Shown here one piece after another: positions 29,462 to 38,599 of a stretch of 64,000 bases of DNA (positions within the stretch are counted from its first letter, which is position 1; every line of letters starts with the position of its first letter). The stretch covers positions 186,001 through 250,000 of the forward strand of contig NZ_BMNE01000007.1 of assembly GCF_014646295.1 (NCBI RefSeq), written 5' to 3'. Both the position numbers and the translations under genes were made by a program. This stretch comes from Nocardia rhizosphaerihabitans. GTDB lineage: Bacteria; Actinomycetota; Actinomycetes; Mycobacteriales; Mycobacteriaceae. The notes beneath the pieces were generated by a model. That model did no database searches. It had not been told where the DNA came from and worked only from the letters and a program-made list of their open reading frames with translations.

Positions 29462-31099
29462 TCAGTGCGATCGACGGGTGATGGGGAACAAACGACGAGC
29501 GTAGGCGATGGCCGCACCGGTGTCGGGGAACACCGCGTCCTCACCGCCCGCTGGTAGCGCGCCCATCGTGGCGAGGCGGGCGCGGTGGTCGTCGCGCAGA
29601 CCGGACATCAGGACGGTGATGTGGCGGTGCTGGAGTTTGGTGACGGCGTCGGCGAGGACAAGGGCGCCGGTGGTGTCGAGGGCAGTGACGCGCGACATGC
29701 GCAGGATTACCACATGCACGTCGGCGACCTCGGACAGCTCCAGCAGGAAGCGGTGGGCGGCGGCGAAGAACAGCGGGCCGTCGATGCGATAGGCGACGAT
29801 GTGGTCACGCAGCAGGTCGTGTTCCTCGCCGAGATGATCGCTCTCGTCGAGCGGGACCTGGTGCAGGCTCGCCTCGCGGGCGACCGCGCGCACCGCGAGC
29901 ACGAGCGCGAAACCGATGCCGATTGCCACCGCCGTGACCAGGTCGAACGCGACGGTGACAAAGAAGGTCACCGCCATGACGATCGCGTCTCCCCGCGAGG
30001 CGCGCGCGATCGCGGCCAAGGAGGCGGCCTCGACCATCCGCACCGTCGTCGCCAGGAGCACACCGGCCAGCGCCGCGATCGGGATATCGGCGACGAGACC
30101 GGCCGCCAGGTAGACGATGCCCGCCAGGATCGCCGCGTGCGTCAGCGCCGCCAGCCGGGTGCGCGCACCCGAGCGCACATTGACCGCGGTGCGGGCGATC
30201 GCGCCGGTCGCGGGCACGCCGCCGAACAGCGGCGCAGCGATGTTGGCCAGCCCCTGGCCGAACAGTTCCCGGTCCGGATCGTGGCGGGTGCCGACGGCCA
30301 TGGCGTCGGCCGCGGTGGCCGACAGCAGCGATTCCAGCGCGGCGAGCGCAGCGACCGCGAGCGCGGGCAACAGCAGCGTGGTCAGGTCGTCGAGGTGCAG
30401 GAAGCCGAACGAGGGTGCGGGCAGCCCGGCCGGGATCGTCCCGATGCGGGCGAGATCCAGGTCGAAGACGCTGCCGACGACCGTCGTCACCGCGACGGCG
30501 ACCAGCGCGAACGGCAGTTTGGGCAGATAGCGCCCGCCGATCAGGATCACGACCGCCACCACCAGCGCCGTCACCGGCGCGGTCGCGTGCGGGTCGTCGA
30601 TGAACCGCCGCACGGCATCGAAGGCCGACTGCCAGACCTTCTCGCCCTCGGCTCCGGACACCCCCAGCGCGCCCGGAACCTGTTGCAGCGCGATCACGAC
30701 CGCGATGCCCGCGGTGAACCCCTCGATCACCGGGGCTGGCATGAAGCGCACCGCCCGGCCGACACCGGCGAAGGCCAGCGCCACCAGCAGCACGCCCGCC
30801 ATCAGGCCGACGGTCAGCACGCCGGACGCGCCGTGCTCGTGCACGATCGGCACCAGCACCACGGTCATCGCGCCGGTCGGCCCGGACACCTGGAAGCGCG
30901 AGCCGCCGAACGCCGCGCCCAGCGCGCCGGCCACGATCGCCGTCGCCAGGCCCGCGGCGGCGCCGAGCCCGGAACTGATGCCGAATCCCAGCGCCAGCGG
31001 CAATGCCACCAGCGCCACGATCAGCCCCGCCATCAGATCCGTGCCCGGCGCCAGGAAGGCGGGCTTCCACTCCGACCAGGTCGGCAGCAGTGCCCGCAT
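29462..31099 (-). CDS. SulP-family anion transporter with STAS domain
   Basis: A 545-residue inner-membrane transporter. About 10-12 TM helices include the SulP signature region (GLIVALVALPLALGFGISSG, GSRFQVSGPTGAMTVVLVPI). A cytosolic C-terminal STAS domain (~440-540) contains HVVILRMSRVTALDTTGAL. SulP members move sulfate, bicarbonate or dicarboxylates. Its ATG lies two bases after the PEP carboxykinase stop, so the two are coupled. A bicarbonate or dicarboxylate role next to PEPCK is plausible but not proven. Confidence 0.87.
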   Translation of the reverse strand: MRALLPTWSEWKPAFLAPGTDLMAGLIVALVALPLALGFGISSGLGAAAGLATAIVAGALGAAFGGSRFQVSGPTGAMTVVLVPIVHEHGASGVLTVGLMAGVLLVALAFAGVGRAVRFMPAPVIEGFTAGIAVVIALQQVPGALGVSGAEGEKVWQSAFDAVRRFIDDPHATAPVTALVVAVVILIGGRYLPKLPFALVAVAVTTVVGSVFDLDLARIGTIPAGLPAPSFGFLHLDDLTTLLLPALAVAALAALESLLSATAADAMAVGTRHDPDRELFGQGLANIAAPLFGGVPATGAIARTAVNVRSGARTRLAALTHAAILAGIVYLAAGLVADIPIAALAGVLLATTVRMVEAASLAAIARASRGDAIVMAVTFFVTVAFDLVTAVAIGIGFALVLAVRAVAREASLHQVPLDESDHLGEEHDLLRDHIVAYRIDGPLFFAAAHRFLLELSEVADVHVVILRMSRVTALDTTGALVLADAVTKLQHRHITVLMSGLRDDHRARLATMGALPAGGEDAVFPDTGAAIAYARRLFPITRRSH

Positions 31100-31101
31100 G
31101 G

Positions 31102-32925
31102 TCAGCGGTTGCCGAGCAGGCGCAACTTCAGTGCGGCCAGCTGCTCGCGCAGTTCGTCCGGTAGCCGGTTGCCGCCGATGCCGGCGAACCATTCGTCGAT
31201 GGACCGGGTCTCGGTGACCCATTCGGCGGCATCGACGGCCAGCGCCTGCTCGACCAGCGCGCGGTCGGCCTCGTCGAGCCCGGCCAGGTCGAGGGCGTCG
31301 GCGGTGGGGACGTAGCCGATCGGCGTCCACTCGGCGTCGGCGGTGCCGTCGAGTCGTTCCAGCGCCCACTTCAGCACGCGCACGTTGTCGCCGAAGCCGG
31401 GCCACAGGAAGGTGCCGTCGGCGTCGCGACGGAACCAGTTGACCTGGAAGATCTTCGGCAGCTTCGCCGGATCGGCCTGGGCCCCGAGCTGCAGCCAGTG
31501 CGCGAAGTAGTCGCCCACGTGGTAGCCGAGGAACGGCAGCATCGCCATCGGATCGCGCCGGACCACGCCGACCGCGCCGGTCGCCGCGGCAGTGGTCTCC
31601 GAGGACAGCACCGAGGCGGTGAACACGCCGTGCGCCCAGTCGAAGGTCTCGGCGATCAGCGGCACGGTGCTCGCGCGGCGTCCGCCGAAGAAGATCGCCG
31701 AGATCGGCACGCCGGTCGGGTCGTTCCATTCCGGCGCCACCGAGGGGCACTGCTCGATCGGCGTGCAGTATCGCGAATTCGGGTGCGCGGCAGGGGTTCC
31801 GGTTCTCGGGGTCCAGTTGTTGCCGCGCCAGTCGGTGAGATGGGTGGGCGGCTCTTTCGTCAGCCCCTCCCACCACACATCGCCCTGATCGGTGAGCGCG
31901 GTGTTGGTGAAGATGGAGTTGCCGCGGTCGATGGTGGCGATCGCGTTGGGATTGGTGCGCGCGCCGGTGCCGGGCGCGACGCCGAAGAACCCGGCCTCTG
32001 GATTCACCGCATACAGCCTGCCGTCGGCGCCGAAGCGCATCCAGGCGATATCGTCACCGATGGTCTCGGCCCGCCAGCCTGGCAGCGCGGGCTCCAGCAT
32101 CGCCAGATTGGTCTTGCCGCACGAGGACGGGAACGCCGCGGCCACATAGTGCGTCCGGCCCTGCGGCGAGGTGAGCTTGAGGATGAGCATGTGCTCGGCC
32201 AGCCAGCCCTCGTCGCGCCCGATGACCGAGGCGATCCGCAGCGCGAAGCACTTCTTGCCCAGCAGCGCGTTGCCGCCGTAGCCGGAGCCGTAGCTCCAGA
32301 TGGTGCGCGACTCGGGGAAGTGCGCGATGTACTTGGTGTGATCGCACGGCCACGGCACGTCCGCCTGGCCTTCGCTCAGCGGCGCGCCCACCGAGTGCAG
32401 GCACTGCACGAATTCGGTGTCGCCGGTGAGCTTTTCCCAGACCGGCGCCCCCGAGCGGGTCATGATCTGCATCGACACCGCCACATACGGTGAATCGGTG
32501 ATCTGCACACCGAACTTCGGTTCGGCGGCGTCGAGCGGGCCCATGCAGAAGGCGATGACGTACATCGTGCGGCCCGTCATCGCGCCGCGGTAGTGCTCGG
32601 TCATCACGGTGCGCATGTCCACCGGGTCGACCCAGTTGTTGGTCGGGCCCGCGTCGGTGGCGTCCTCGGAGCAGATGAAGGTGCGGTCCTCGACGCGGGC
32701 GACGTCGTCGGGGTCGGAGACGCACCAGAAGGAGTTGGGTTTGCCGGTGAGCCGGACGAAGGTGCCTTTCTCGACGAGTTCGCAGGTCAGGCGATCCCAT
32801 TCGTCGGCGGAGCCGTCGCACCAGACGATGCGTTCGGGCGCGGTCAGTTCGGCGGTCTCGTCGACCCAGCGCAGGATGGCCGGGTGGTCGGTCGGAACCG
32901 TCGTCGGCGCGGAGCTCGCGGTCAC
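31102..32925 (-). CDS. pckG: Phosphoenolpyruvate carboxykinase (GTP)
   Basis: A 607-residue GTP-dependent PEPCK, the gluconeogenic enzyme converting oxaloacetate and GTP to PEP, CO2 and GDP. Signatures are the P-loop with reactive Cys FPSSCGKTNLAML, metal-site segment TIGDDIAWMRFG, YRGAMTGRTMYVI, and guanine-binding residues around FWRR/FQVNWFRRD. The GTG at 32925 is chosen as start because AAGGAG lies seven bases before it; the TTG 18 bases further upstream precedes that site. It is followed by the coupled SulP gene. Confidence 0.95.
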   Translation of the reverse strand: MTASSAPTTVPTDHPAILRWVDETAELTAPERIVWCDGSADEWDRLTCELVEKGTFVRLTGKPNSFWCVSDPDDVARVEDRTFICSEDATDAGPTNNWVDPVDMRTVMTEHYRGAMTGRTMYVIAFCMGPLDAAEPKFGVQITDSPYVAVSMQIMTRSGAPVWEKLTGDTEFVQCLHSVGAPLSEGQADVPWPCDHTKYIAHFPESRTIWSYGSGYGGNALLGKKCFALRIASVIGRDEGWLAEHMLILKLTSPQGRTHYVAAAFPSSCGKTNLAMLEPALPGWRAETIGDDIAWMRFGADGRLYAVNPEAGFFGVAPGTGARTNPNAIATIDRGNSIFTNTALTDQGDVWWEGLTKEPPTHLTDWRGNNWTPRTGTPAAHPNSRYCTPIEQCPSVAPEWNDPTGVPISAIFFGGRRASTVPLIAETFDWAHGVFTASVLSSETTAAATGAVGVVRRDPMAMLPFLGYHVGDYFAHWLQLGAQADPAKLPKIFQVNWFRRDADGTFLWPGFGDNVRVLKWALERLDGTADAEWTPIGYVPTADALDLAGLDEADRALVEQALAVDAAEWVTETRSIDEWFAGIGGNRLPDELREQLAALKLRLLGNR

Positions 32926-33010
32926 GGGTGTTCTCCTTGTCAACTTGCTAGGTGGCTAGTTTAGAAAGTATGCAATCAGTGGGCGTGGGTCGAGCGGTGG
33001 CGGGTAAGGG

Positions 33011-33355
33011 TCAGGCGACCGTGGACTCGGTGGGGTTCTCGAGCAGTTCGGCCTGTCCGGCGACGACGCCGGTGAGGATCGCGCGAGCCACGATCAGCAG
33101 CTCCTTCACTCGCGGCGAGGTGAGTTCGTAGGTCACCGACAGTCCCTCGCGTCGCGCGGTCACCAGACCGGCCCGGCGCAGGATGGCCAGCTGCTGAGAC
33201 AGGTTCGCCGCCTCCACGCCGACCTCGGGCAGCATCTCCGAGACCGCGTGTTCGCGCTCGCTGAGCAGCTCCAGTACCCGGATGCGGACCGGGTGGCCGA
33301 GGGTTTTGAAGAAGTCGGCCTTCATCTGGTACAGCGGCCTGCTCAGTCCTGGCAC
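33011..33355 (-). CDS. ArsR/SmtB-family transcriptional regulator
   Basis: A 114-residue winged-helix regulator: LGHPVRIRVLELLSEREHAV, VEAANLSQQLAILRRAGLVT and RREGLSVTYEL. No Cys-based metal site is visible, so it is probably not a classical metal sensor. The start is either GTG 33355 or ATG 33325. Divergent from an alpha/beta-hydrolase gene, with a perfect inverted repeat in the 71-base intergenic region, so it probably represses that gene and itself. Confidence 0.88.
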   Translation of the reverse strand: MPGLSRPLYQMKADFFKTLGHPVRIRVLELLSEREHAVSEMLPEVGVEAANLSQQLAILRRAGLVTARREGLSVTYELTSPRVKELLIVARAILTGVVAGQAELLENPTESTVA

Positions 33356-33400
33356 CGTGGCGAACCCCGTCCTGCTGTGGCGGTATGGTGTTTTCTAACT

Positions 33401-33416
33401 TTAGCAAACAGGCTAA
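33401..33416. promoter_or_regulatory. Inverted repeat between arsR and hydrolase genes
   Basis: TTAGC-AAACAG-GCTAA, a perfect 5-bp dyad with a 6-bp spacer, lies 10 bases before the hydrolase start codon and within the divergent promoter region. Likely operator for the neighbouring ArsR-family protein. A related GCTA-rich dyad (CTAG-GTGG-CTAG) lies upstream of pckG at 32949-32960. Confidence 0.4.
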
Positions 33417-33426
33417 CAGGAGAGAT

Positions 33427-34230
33427 ATGTCCCTCGTCTCACTCAACGGCATCCAGCTCAACTACGACGTCACCGGGTCGGGACCGCTGGTCCTGCTCGT
33501 GATGGGCAGTGGCAGTCCTGGCCGCGTCTGGCGCACCTATCAGGTGCCCGCGCTGGTCAAGGCCGGGTTCCGGGTTGTCACGGTCGACAATCGGGGGATC
33601 GCGCCGTCGTCGGAATCGGCGGCGGGGATCACCATGGCCGACCTGGTCGGTGACACCGCGGCGCTGATCGAGCACCTGGGGGCGCCCGCCCATGTGGTCG
33701 GTACGTCGATGGGGTCGCGGGTGGTGGCCGAGCTCGCGCTGGCGCGGCCCGAGCTGCTGGGCAAGGCGGTCATGTTCGCCGCCACCGCTCGTCCGCACCC
33801 GGTGTCGAGCATGCTCAACCGGGGTGAGCAGGCGTTGTTCGACAAGGGGATTCAGCTGCCGCCCGAGTATGCGGCCGCGGTCAAGGCGATGCTCAATCTG
33901 TCCCCGCACACCCTGGCCGATCCGGCCAAGGCGCAGGAATGGCTCGACATCTTCGAATTCACCTCGGGCAAGGGCACTCCAGGCACTCGCGCGCAGCTGG
34001 GGATGGATCGGTCGCAGGACCGGCGCGAGGCGTATCGGCGGATCACCGTGCCCAGCCTGGTCGTCGGGTTCGCCGACGACCAGATGGTGCCGCCGCGGTT
34101 CTGCCGTGAAGTCGCCGAGGCGATCCCGGGCGCTCGCTACGCCGAGATCGAACGCTGCGGGCACTACGGCTATCTCGAACGGCCCGACGAGATCAACCGC
34201 GTACTCGTCGAATTCCTCTCCGCCGCTTGA
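33427..34230 (+). CDS. Alpha/beta hydrolase
   Basis: A 267-residue hydrolase. The oxyanion region is VMGSGSPGRVW, the nucleophile is in VVGTSMGSRVV, the Asp is in VGFADDQMVPP and the His is in ERCGHYGYLERP, a complete triad of the epoxide-hydrolase/haloperoxidase type. The ATG at 33427 has AGGAGA upstream. It is under probable control of the divergent ArsR regulator. The phnA-like gene follows 25 bases later. Confidence 0.87.
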   Translation: MSLVSLNGIQLNYDVTGSGPLVLLVMGSGSPGRVWRTYQVPALVKAGFRVVTVDNRGIAPSSESAAGITMADLVGDTAALIEHLGAPAHVVGTSMGSRVVAELALARPELLGKAVMFAATARPHPVSSMLNRGEQALFDKGIQLPPEYAAAVKAMLNLSPHTLADPAKAQEWLDIFEFTSGKGTPGTRAQLGMDRSQDRREAYRRITVPSLVVGFADDQMVPPRFCREVAEAIPGARYAEIERCGHYGYLERPDEINRVLVEFLSAA

Positions 34231-34255
34231 TCACCCACCAACTCGAAGGATCCTC

Positions 34256-34600
34256 ATGAGCGACTCGATCCCGCCCTGTCCCACGTGCTCCTGCGAATAC
34301 ACCTACGAGCTCGGCGCCCTGCTGGTGTGCCCCGAGTGCGCCAACGAATGGGCACCCGCCGCCGCGGCCGATACGGCGGACGACGTGATCCGCGACGCCG
34401 TCGGCAATGTGCTCGCCGACGGCGACACCGTGACCGTGGTAAAGACGCTCAAAGTCAAAGGCAGCCCGACTGGCATCAAGGCGGGCACCAAGGTGCGCAA
34501 TATCCGCCTGGTGCAGGGCGTCGGCGATCACGACATCGACTGCAAGGTGGACGGCATCGGTCCGATGCAGTTGAAGTCCAGCGTGGTGAAGAAAGTCTGA
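34256..34600 (+). CDS. PhnA-family zinc-ribbon protein
   Basis: A 114-residue protein of the PhnA (YjdM) family. An N-terminal zinc ribbon has two Cys pairs (CPTCSCEYTYE and CPECANEW). The conserved PhnA domain follows: RDAVGNVLADGDTVTVVKTL, KVKG, KAGTKVRNIRLV and DCKVDGIGPMQLKSSVVKK. Despite the historical name, phosphonate hydrolysis is not established for this family. It follows the hydrolase gene in the same direction. Confidence 0.9.
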   Translation: MSDSIPPCPTCSCEYTYELGALLVCPECANEWAPAAAADTADDVIRDAVGNVLADGDTVTVVKTLKVKGSPTGIKAGTKVRNIRLVQGVGDHDIDCKVDGIGPMQLKSSVVKKV

Positions 34601-34628
34601 ACCGACCCGTGGCTGTCGTCGATCGGGC

Positions 34629-34790
34629 ATGACCGGAGCGCCCTGGGTCGATCTCGTTATGCTCACACCAGCCATCGCCGACAGCCGAGACACCGATCCA
34701 GCCTTCATCAACGCATTGCTCTGCGGTCTCACCGGCTACTGGGCAAGCGCAGCCGTCAACCGCCGCCTCCCACCTCGAGGGTGTGGTTGT
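34629..34790 (+). pseudogene. Aminoglycoside-phosphotransferase-like C-terminal remnant
   Basis: The frame GAPWVDLVMLTPAIADSRDT followed by DPAFINALLCGLTGYWASAA resembles the C-terminal helices of APH/choline-kinase-type phosphotransferases (GxPxxDL followed by a helical segment). No catalytic loop or N-lobe is present. Weak call. Confidence 0.3.
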
Positions 34791-34879
34791 GGCATACCCA
34801 TCAGCGGAGGCGGTGCTGTTGGACATCAGACTCCGATCGCGGACTGAGGAGCGGTCAAGGTGGTCATACCGCCCGCGCT

Positions 34880-35112
34880 GACGATCGTGACACGGCCACG
34901 GGTCGGTCGGTTCCCGCTCCCACAGCCAGGTGTGATCCAGCAGAGTCGAGGGCAACAGTCCGGCTCCATCCGCCGGCGGCGGGTACGACCGCCAATAGTT
35001 CGCCGTGGCCGTTCCACAGGCGAGCTGTGCCATCCCCACACTCCGCGGCAAGAATCGACCCGTCTTCGTCGAATGACAGTGAACGGATTCGCCCTGCGTA
35101 GGTGCAGGTCTC
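34880..35112 (-). pseudogene. WD40-repeat protein fragment
   Basis: The minus strand encodes RIRSLSFDEDGSILAAECGD and GTARLWNGHGELLAVV, a clear WD40 blade, followed by a second partial one (SRTVALDSAGSHLAVGAG). No start, further blades or effector domain are found. Confidence 0.5.
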
Positions 35113-35116
35113 CCAA

Positions 35117-35165
35117 GTCGGGCTGACCGGATTTGAACCTGCGACCACCTGGCGAGCGTTCCAGT
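35117..35165 (-). tRNA. tRNA 3'-end remnant (possible attachment site)
   Basis: The minus strand reads ...GGTGGTCGCAGGTTCAAATC CGGTCAGCCCGAC, which has a T-loop (TTCAAAT), a T-arm with one mismatch, and an acceptor 3' strand like a tRNA-Pro type end. The 5' half (acceptor strand, D-arm, anticodon arm) is not upstream. Such 3' tRNA pieces typically arise as attL/attR after integration or excision of a mobile element. Not a functional tRNA. tRNA identity is tentative. Confidence 0.45.
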
Positions 35166-35501
35166 TAATGTGTGGGATTCCTGTGGGGCGCTGACCATGC
35201 TTTCCAGCTTTCAGCCGGTCGCCTTCGACACTTCGGCGCGCCGACGCTGCAGCGCTCGGACGAACTGACCGGTCCCCGTGACCGTTTCCCCGATCCCCAC
35301 CGGTCCAGTGACGATGCATGGGGTGTTCCCTGGATTCCATCACCAAGAACACCGAATCCAGCGGTGACATCAACGTAGCCATCGACCCTCCGGAACCGCC
35401 CGTACCATCGATCTGCGACAAAACGAAAGAGTAGTTGGCTGCGGGATCTACACTACCGCGCCATCATCGCCGCTGAGCCGCGCAGCGCGGTCGGCGCGGG
35501 C

Positions 35502-36956
35502 TCATTCGGAGAACGCCACCACACCGTCGTCGATCCGGCTGTTCCGCAGCGCCTTCTTGTCGAAGTACCAGTTGTGTTTCAGCCGCCACGGGTCGCGGTC
35601 ACCGGCGACGGGTAGTTTGCCGGCCGCGCGCTGCAGGTAGCCGGAGGTGAGGTCGAGCAACGGCTTCGGCTCGAGACCCTCCGCCAGTCGCGGGACGACA
35701 ACCTTCAGGTTGTGCTGGTCCATGTAGTCGAGTAATCGCGTGACGTACTCGCAGACCAGATCCGCCTTCAGAGTCCAGGAAGCATTGGAATAGCCGATGA
35801 CAAAGGCGAAGTTCGGGACGTCGCTGAGCATCATCGCCTTGTAGGTGAACGTATTGCCCAGTTCGATCTGCTCACCGTCGACGTAGAACTCGGCCTTACC
35901 CATCGGGACCACCTCGAGACCGGTGGCGGTCACTACGATGTCGGCCTCGAGCTCGCGGCCCGAAGTGAGCGCGACGCCATTGGTGGTGAACCGCTCGATG
36001 ATGTCGGTGACGATGTCGACCTTGTGGCTGTGGATCGCTTTGAACAGGTCGGCTCCGGGCACCACACACAGCCGCTGATCCCACGGATCATACGGTGGGC
36101 GCAAGTGTTTGGCGTAGTCGAAACCGTCAGGTAGGTGGACCTTCGCCCACCGTTCCAACAAGGCTCTGGCCGTCTTGGGGTTGCGGCGACAGAACTCGTA
36201 GAAACCGATTGTCACGGCGGCATAGCGTGCGTGGATCACCTTGGCAGCCAGCTTGCCGGGCAGGATCTTGTTCAGTACCTTGGCAAATGGGTCCTTTCGA
36301 GGCTGGCTCACAATATAGGTGGGCGTCCGCTGCAACATGGTGATATGTGCAGTCTCGCGGGCCATCGATGGGATGAGCGTGACCGCGGTGGCGCCCGAAC
36401 CGATCACGACCACCCGCTTACCGGTGTAGTCCAGATCCTTCGGCCAGTGTTGCGGATGGACCAGTGTGCCGCGGTAGGCGTCCAGGCCTGGCCAGTCGGG
36501 TGTGTAGCCATGGTCGTAGTCGTAATAGCCACTCGTGGAGAACAGAAAGTCGCAGGTGAGCGTCGACGTTTCACCGGTATCGACGTGTTCGATCGCCACC
36601 GTCCAGCACTTCTCGTCTGTGGACCAGGAGAATCTGGTAGCTCGGTGGTGGTATCGGATCCGCTGATCCACACCGTACTTCGCTGCCGTCTCACGCAGAT
36701 AGCACAGGATGTCGGCGCCGTCCGCGATGGCGTTTTCCCCATCCCACGGCCTGAATCCGAAACCGAGGGTGTACATGTCGGAGTCCGACCTGATACCCGG
36801 ATATTGGAACAGACTCCAGGTCCCACCCAATTCTCCTCGCTGTTCCAGCACCGCATAGCTCTTCGCCGGAAAGGCACGGCTGACGTGGACAGCAGCATCT
36901 ATTCCCGACAGTCCAGCGCCCACGATCAAAACATTCAGGTGGGTGGCCTCGCTCAT
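35502..36956 (-). CDS. Flavin-dependent monooxygenase, EthA-like Baeyer-Villiger type
   Basis: A 484-residue class B flavoprotein monooxygenase. The FAD Rossmann motif is VLIVGAGLSGIDAA, the Baeyer-Villiger fingerprint is YRGTLVHPQHWP, the NADPH Rossmann motif is VVVIGSGATAVTLIP, followed by the ATG motif VTATGLEVV. The length and sequence style resemble mycobacterial EthA, which oxidises ketones and activates thioamides. No EthR-like repressor is adjacent. Substrate unknown. Confidence 0.9.
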   Translation of the reverse strand: MSEATHLNVLIVGAGLSGIDAAVHVSRAFPAKSYAVLEQRGELGGTWSLFQYPGIRSDSDMYTLGFGFRPWDGENAIADGADILCYLRETAAKYGVDQRIRYHHRATRFSWSTDEKCWTVAIEHVDTGETSTLTCDFLFSTSGYYDYDHGYTPDWPGLDAYRGTLVHPQHWPKDLDYTGKRVVVIGSGATAVTLIPSMARETAHITMLQRTPTYIVSQPRKDPFAKVLNKILPGKLAAKVIHARYAAVTIGFYEFCRRNPKTARALLERWAKVHLPDGFDYAKHLRPPYDPWDQRLCVVPGADLFKAIHSHKVDIVTDIIERFTTNGVALTSGRELEADIVVTATGLEVVPMGKAEFYVDGEQIELGNTFTYKAMMLSDVPNFAFVIGYSNASWTLKADLVCEYVTRLLDYMDQHNLKVVVPRLAEGLEPKPLLDLTSGYLQRAAGKLPVAGDRDPWRLKHNWYFDKKALRNSRIDDGVVAFSE

Positions 36957-37169
36957 ACGTGCTCCTTGATGCCGTCGCGAAATGCACAGTATTCACCAGA
37001 CGCGCAGCGACGGAAGGTTCTCGAAAGGCGATTTCGAGCAGCCGCCGGAGCTCACACACACAATTAGAGTTGCCTCTATCCTAGCCGTATGAGGCCATGA
37101 CGTTGGTGTTGCCGGTGCGGAGGCGGCTGGATGCGTCCTCGACAGTAGCCGCGTGTCAACAGCACGCCC

Positions 37170-37280
37170 ATCCGACCATTTGACGGCCGTGGGGACGCCG
37201 AACCCGGCGACCGCTTCCTGCTGTGCTCCGATGGGCTCTCCGACGTCGTCACCGAGGAACGGATTGGCCGGTACCCATGG
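37170..37280 (+). pseudogene. PP2C-type phosphatase fragment
   Basis: The frame DAEPGDRFLLCSDGLSDVV followed by TEERI is the motif region G-D-x-L-L-C-S-D-G-L-(S/T)-D of PP2C Ser/Thr phosphatases. The rest of the protein is missing on both sides. Short relic. Confidence 0.5.
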
Positions 37281-37348
37281 TGCGTTCTGGGACGGAAAGT
37301 GTGCCCAGCCTCCGACCTGTCGACCATCGCGACGCGTATTCTCACCTC

Positions 37349-37699
37349 GTGCCGACTGGCGGTAGCAAACAGGTTCGCGCCGCGCGCAAACGCAAGAAGC
37401 GGATGGCGCGCGTCACCCATGACCTCACCGACACGCAATGGGACGCACTCAAGAGGTCCTGGGGCGGCTGCGCCTACTGCGGCTCCCCCGCCACCTCGCT
37501 GCAGAAGGACTGCGTGCAGGCCATCTCGCGCGGCGGCCGCTACACACTCGGCAACGTCGTACCCGCGTGTGGGTCGTGCAACGCCAGCAAGTGCAACGCC
37601 GAAGTGACAGGCTGGCTGCGGCGCAAGAAGCTCGACGAACGCTCATTCCTCCTGCGCCACTACGAGATCGCGGCCGAGCTCACTACCCGGTTCGCCTAG
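37349..37699 (+). CDS. HNH-endonuclease-like protein
   Basis: About 116 residues. A basic N-terminus (KQVRAARKRKKR) is followed by an HNH/zinc-finger region with CAYCG and CGSCNASK Cys pairs and the block AISRGGRYTLGNVVPA. The usual first catalytic His (D-H-V) appears as DCV, so nuclease activity is uncertain. The start is tentative (GTG 37349; ATG 37403 is the next good one). Surroundings are full of gene relics. Confidence 0.6.
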   Translation: MPTGGSKQVRAARKRKKRMARVTHDLTDTQWDALKRSWGGCAYCGSPATSLQKDCVQAISRGGRYTLGNVVPACGSCNASKCNAEVTGWLRRKKLDERSFLLRHYEIAAELTTRFA

Positions 37700-37759
37700 C
37701 GGCCTAAAGCGATGGTGGAAGTTCTCCAGCGGCCTCGGGGCGACAGACCCTATGACTGG

Positions 37760-37924
37760 TCAACACGGCCGGTCTTGCTCGTGTGCAGCCGGGGCGGCGA
37801 GGAAGGTAGGCAGCTGGTTACCGGGGACCCTGTCGACAGTTGACGGGGTTGCGTCACAGTGAGGTTGGGTGCTGAACAGCGGCAGCCGCGCGGGGCCGAG
37901 GGTCTTCGGGTGCAGGTCGGTCAT
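37760..37924 (-). CDS. 54-residue Pro-rich peptide with strong SD
   Basis: The ATG at 37924 is preceded by AAGGGGAACC. The product starts MTDLHPKTLGPARLPLF and continues STQPHCDATPSTVDRV with a C-terminal PC. It is Pro/His-rich, soluble and has no membrane segment. A precursor peptide or short regulatory protein is conceivable, but no modifying enzyme is nearby. Function unknown. Confidence 0.35.
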   Translation of the reverse strand: MTDLHPKTLGPARLPLFSTQPHCDATPSTVDRVPGNQLPTFLAAPAAHEQDRPC

Positions 37925-38464
37925 GGTGGTTCCCCTTGTATCGACGGACTGAGCTGTAGATTTCATCGAGCGTAGCGGTGACCGCCGACAGTCGGCCTAC
38001 GTCGCGACGTCGCCGCCGATGACGCAGTGCCTCGAAAACTTGGAGATTCCAAGCGGCGTACTTTGCTGCGTGCATCTGAAGACCGTTTGCCGGACCAGCG
38101 GCGCACTCGTGATCTGCCCGGCCGAATGCCTGATCACCGCAGACCCGATGTCCTAGCCACTCATCGAGCACACCCGTTCCGGCGGGTTCGCGGCTTGGGA
38201 CAGTGCGGTAGCCGCTGCGTGGCTCCACGGGTCGGCTGACGTCGTCCGGTTGCCGTGGGCGGACCGGTCTTCGATCGTGCAGGGCCATTCCGGCGTGTAC
38301 TCGAGCTTCTTGTTGCATGCCTAGGCCGCGGTGCAGCGGTAAGGCGTACCCGCGCACGAAATCCTGCGAGCCACCACGGCAGGATCGACGACGTCGGGCT
38401 ACGACACGACACTGGGGCTGGAACTCCTGTGACCTGGTGGCCGGTGCCAGCGGTCGATGTCGTC

Positions 38465-38572
38465 GAGGATCCCCGCCGCTGCGGGGCCGACGCGACGTCG
38501 GTGGTTGGTCCGACGATTCCGGCCCGAGCCGTCGAGCCCTGCCCGTCGGCCCCGCACTCGCGGGGATGGTCC
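38465..38572. repeat. Two CRISPR-repeat-like hairpins in opposite orientation
   Basis: GATCCCCGCCGCTGCGGGGC followed by CGAC, and GTCGGCCCCGCACTCGCGGG followed by GATGGTCC, resemble the 28-29-nt type I-E repeats of actinomycetes. They are inverted relative to one another and 53 nt apart rather than ~32. They are not a regular array; a rearranged remnant is likely because a Cas3 fragment follows. Confidence 0.35.
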
Positions 38573-38599
38573 ACACCATGGCCCAGAGTGTTGTCTGGG

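Noticed and set aside
29585..31315. 576-residue plus-strand open frame
   Set aside because: Antisense to the SulP gene, low-complexity Arg/Gln/His-rich, no SD and no family motif.
31100..31876. Long N-terminal extension of the SulP transporter frame on the minus strand
   Set aside because: The extension lies entirely within pckG in another frame, is Arg-rich and lacks TM segments. The ATG two bases after the pckG stop is the natural start.
34256..34600. Phosphonoacetate hydrolase function for the PhnA-like protein
   Set aside because: The family name is historical. The protein is a small zinc-ribbon protein without a hydrolase active site.
35117..35165. Functional tRNA gene
   Set aside because: No D-arm, anticodon arm or 5' acceptor strand upstream, and one T-stem mismatch.
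38465..38572. Functional CRISPR array at the Cas3 fragment
   Set aside because: Only two repeat-like hairpins in opposite orientation and with wrong spacing; kept only as a remnant.
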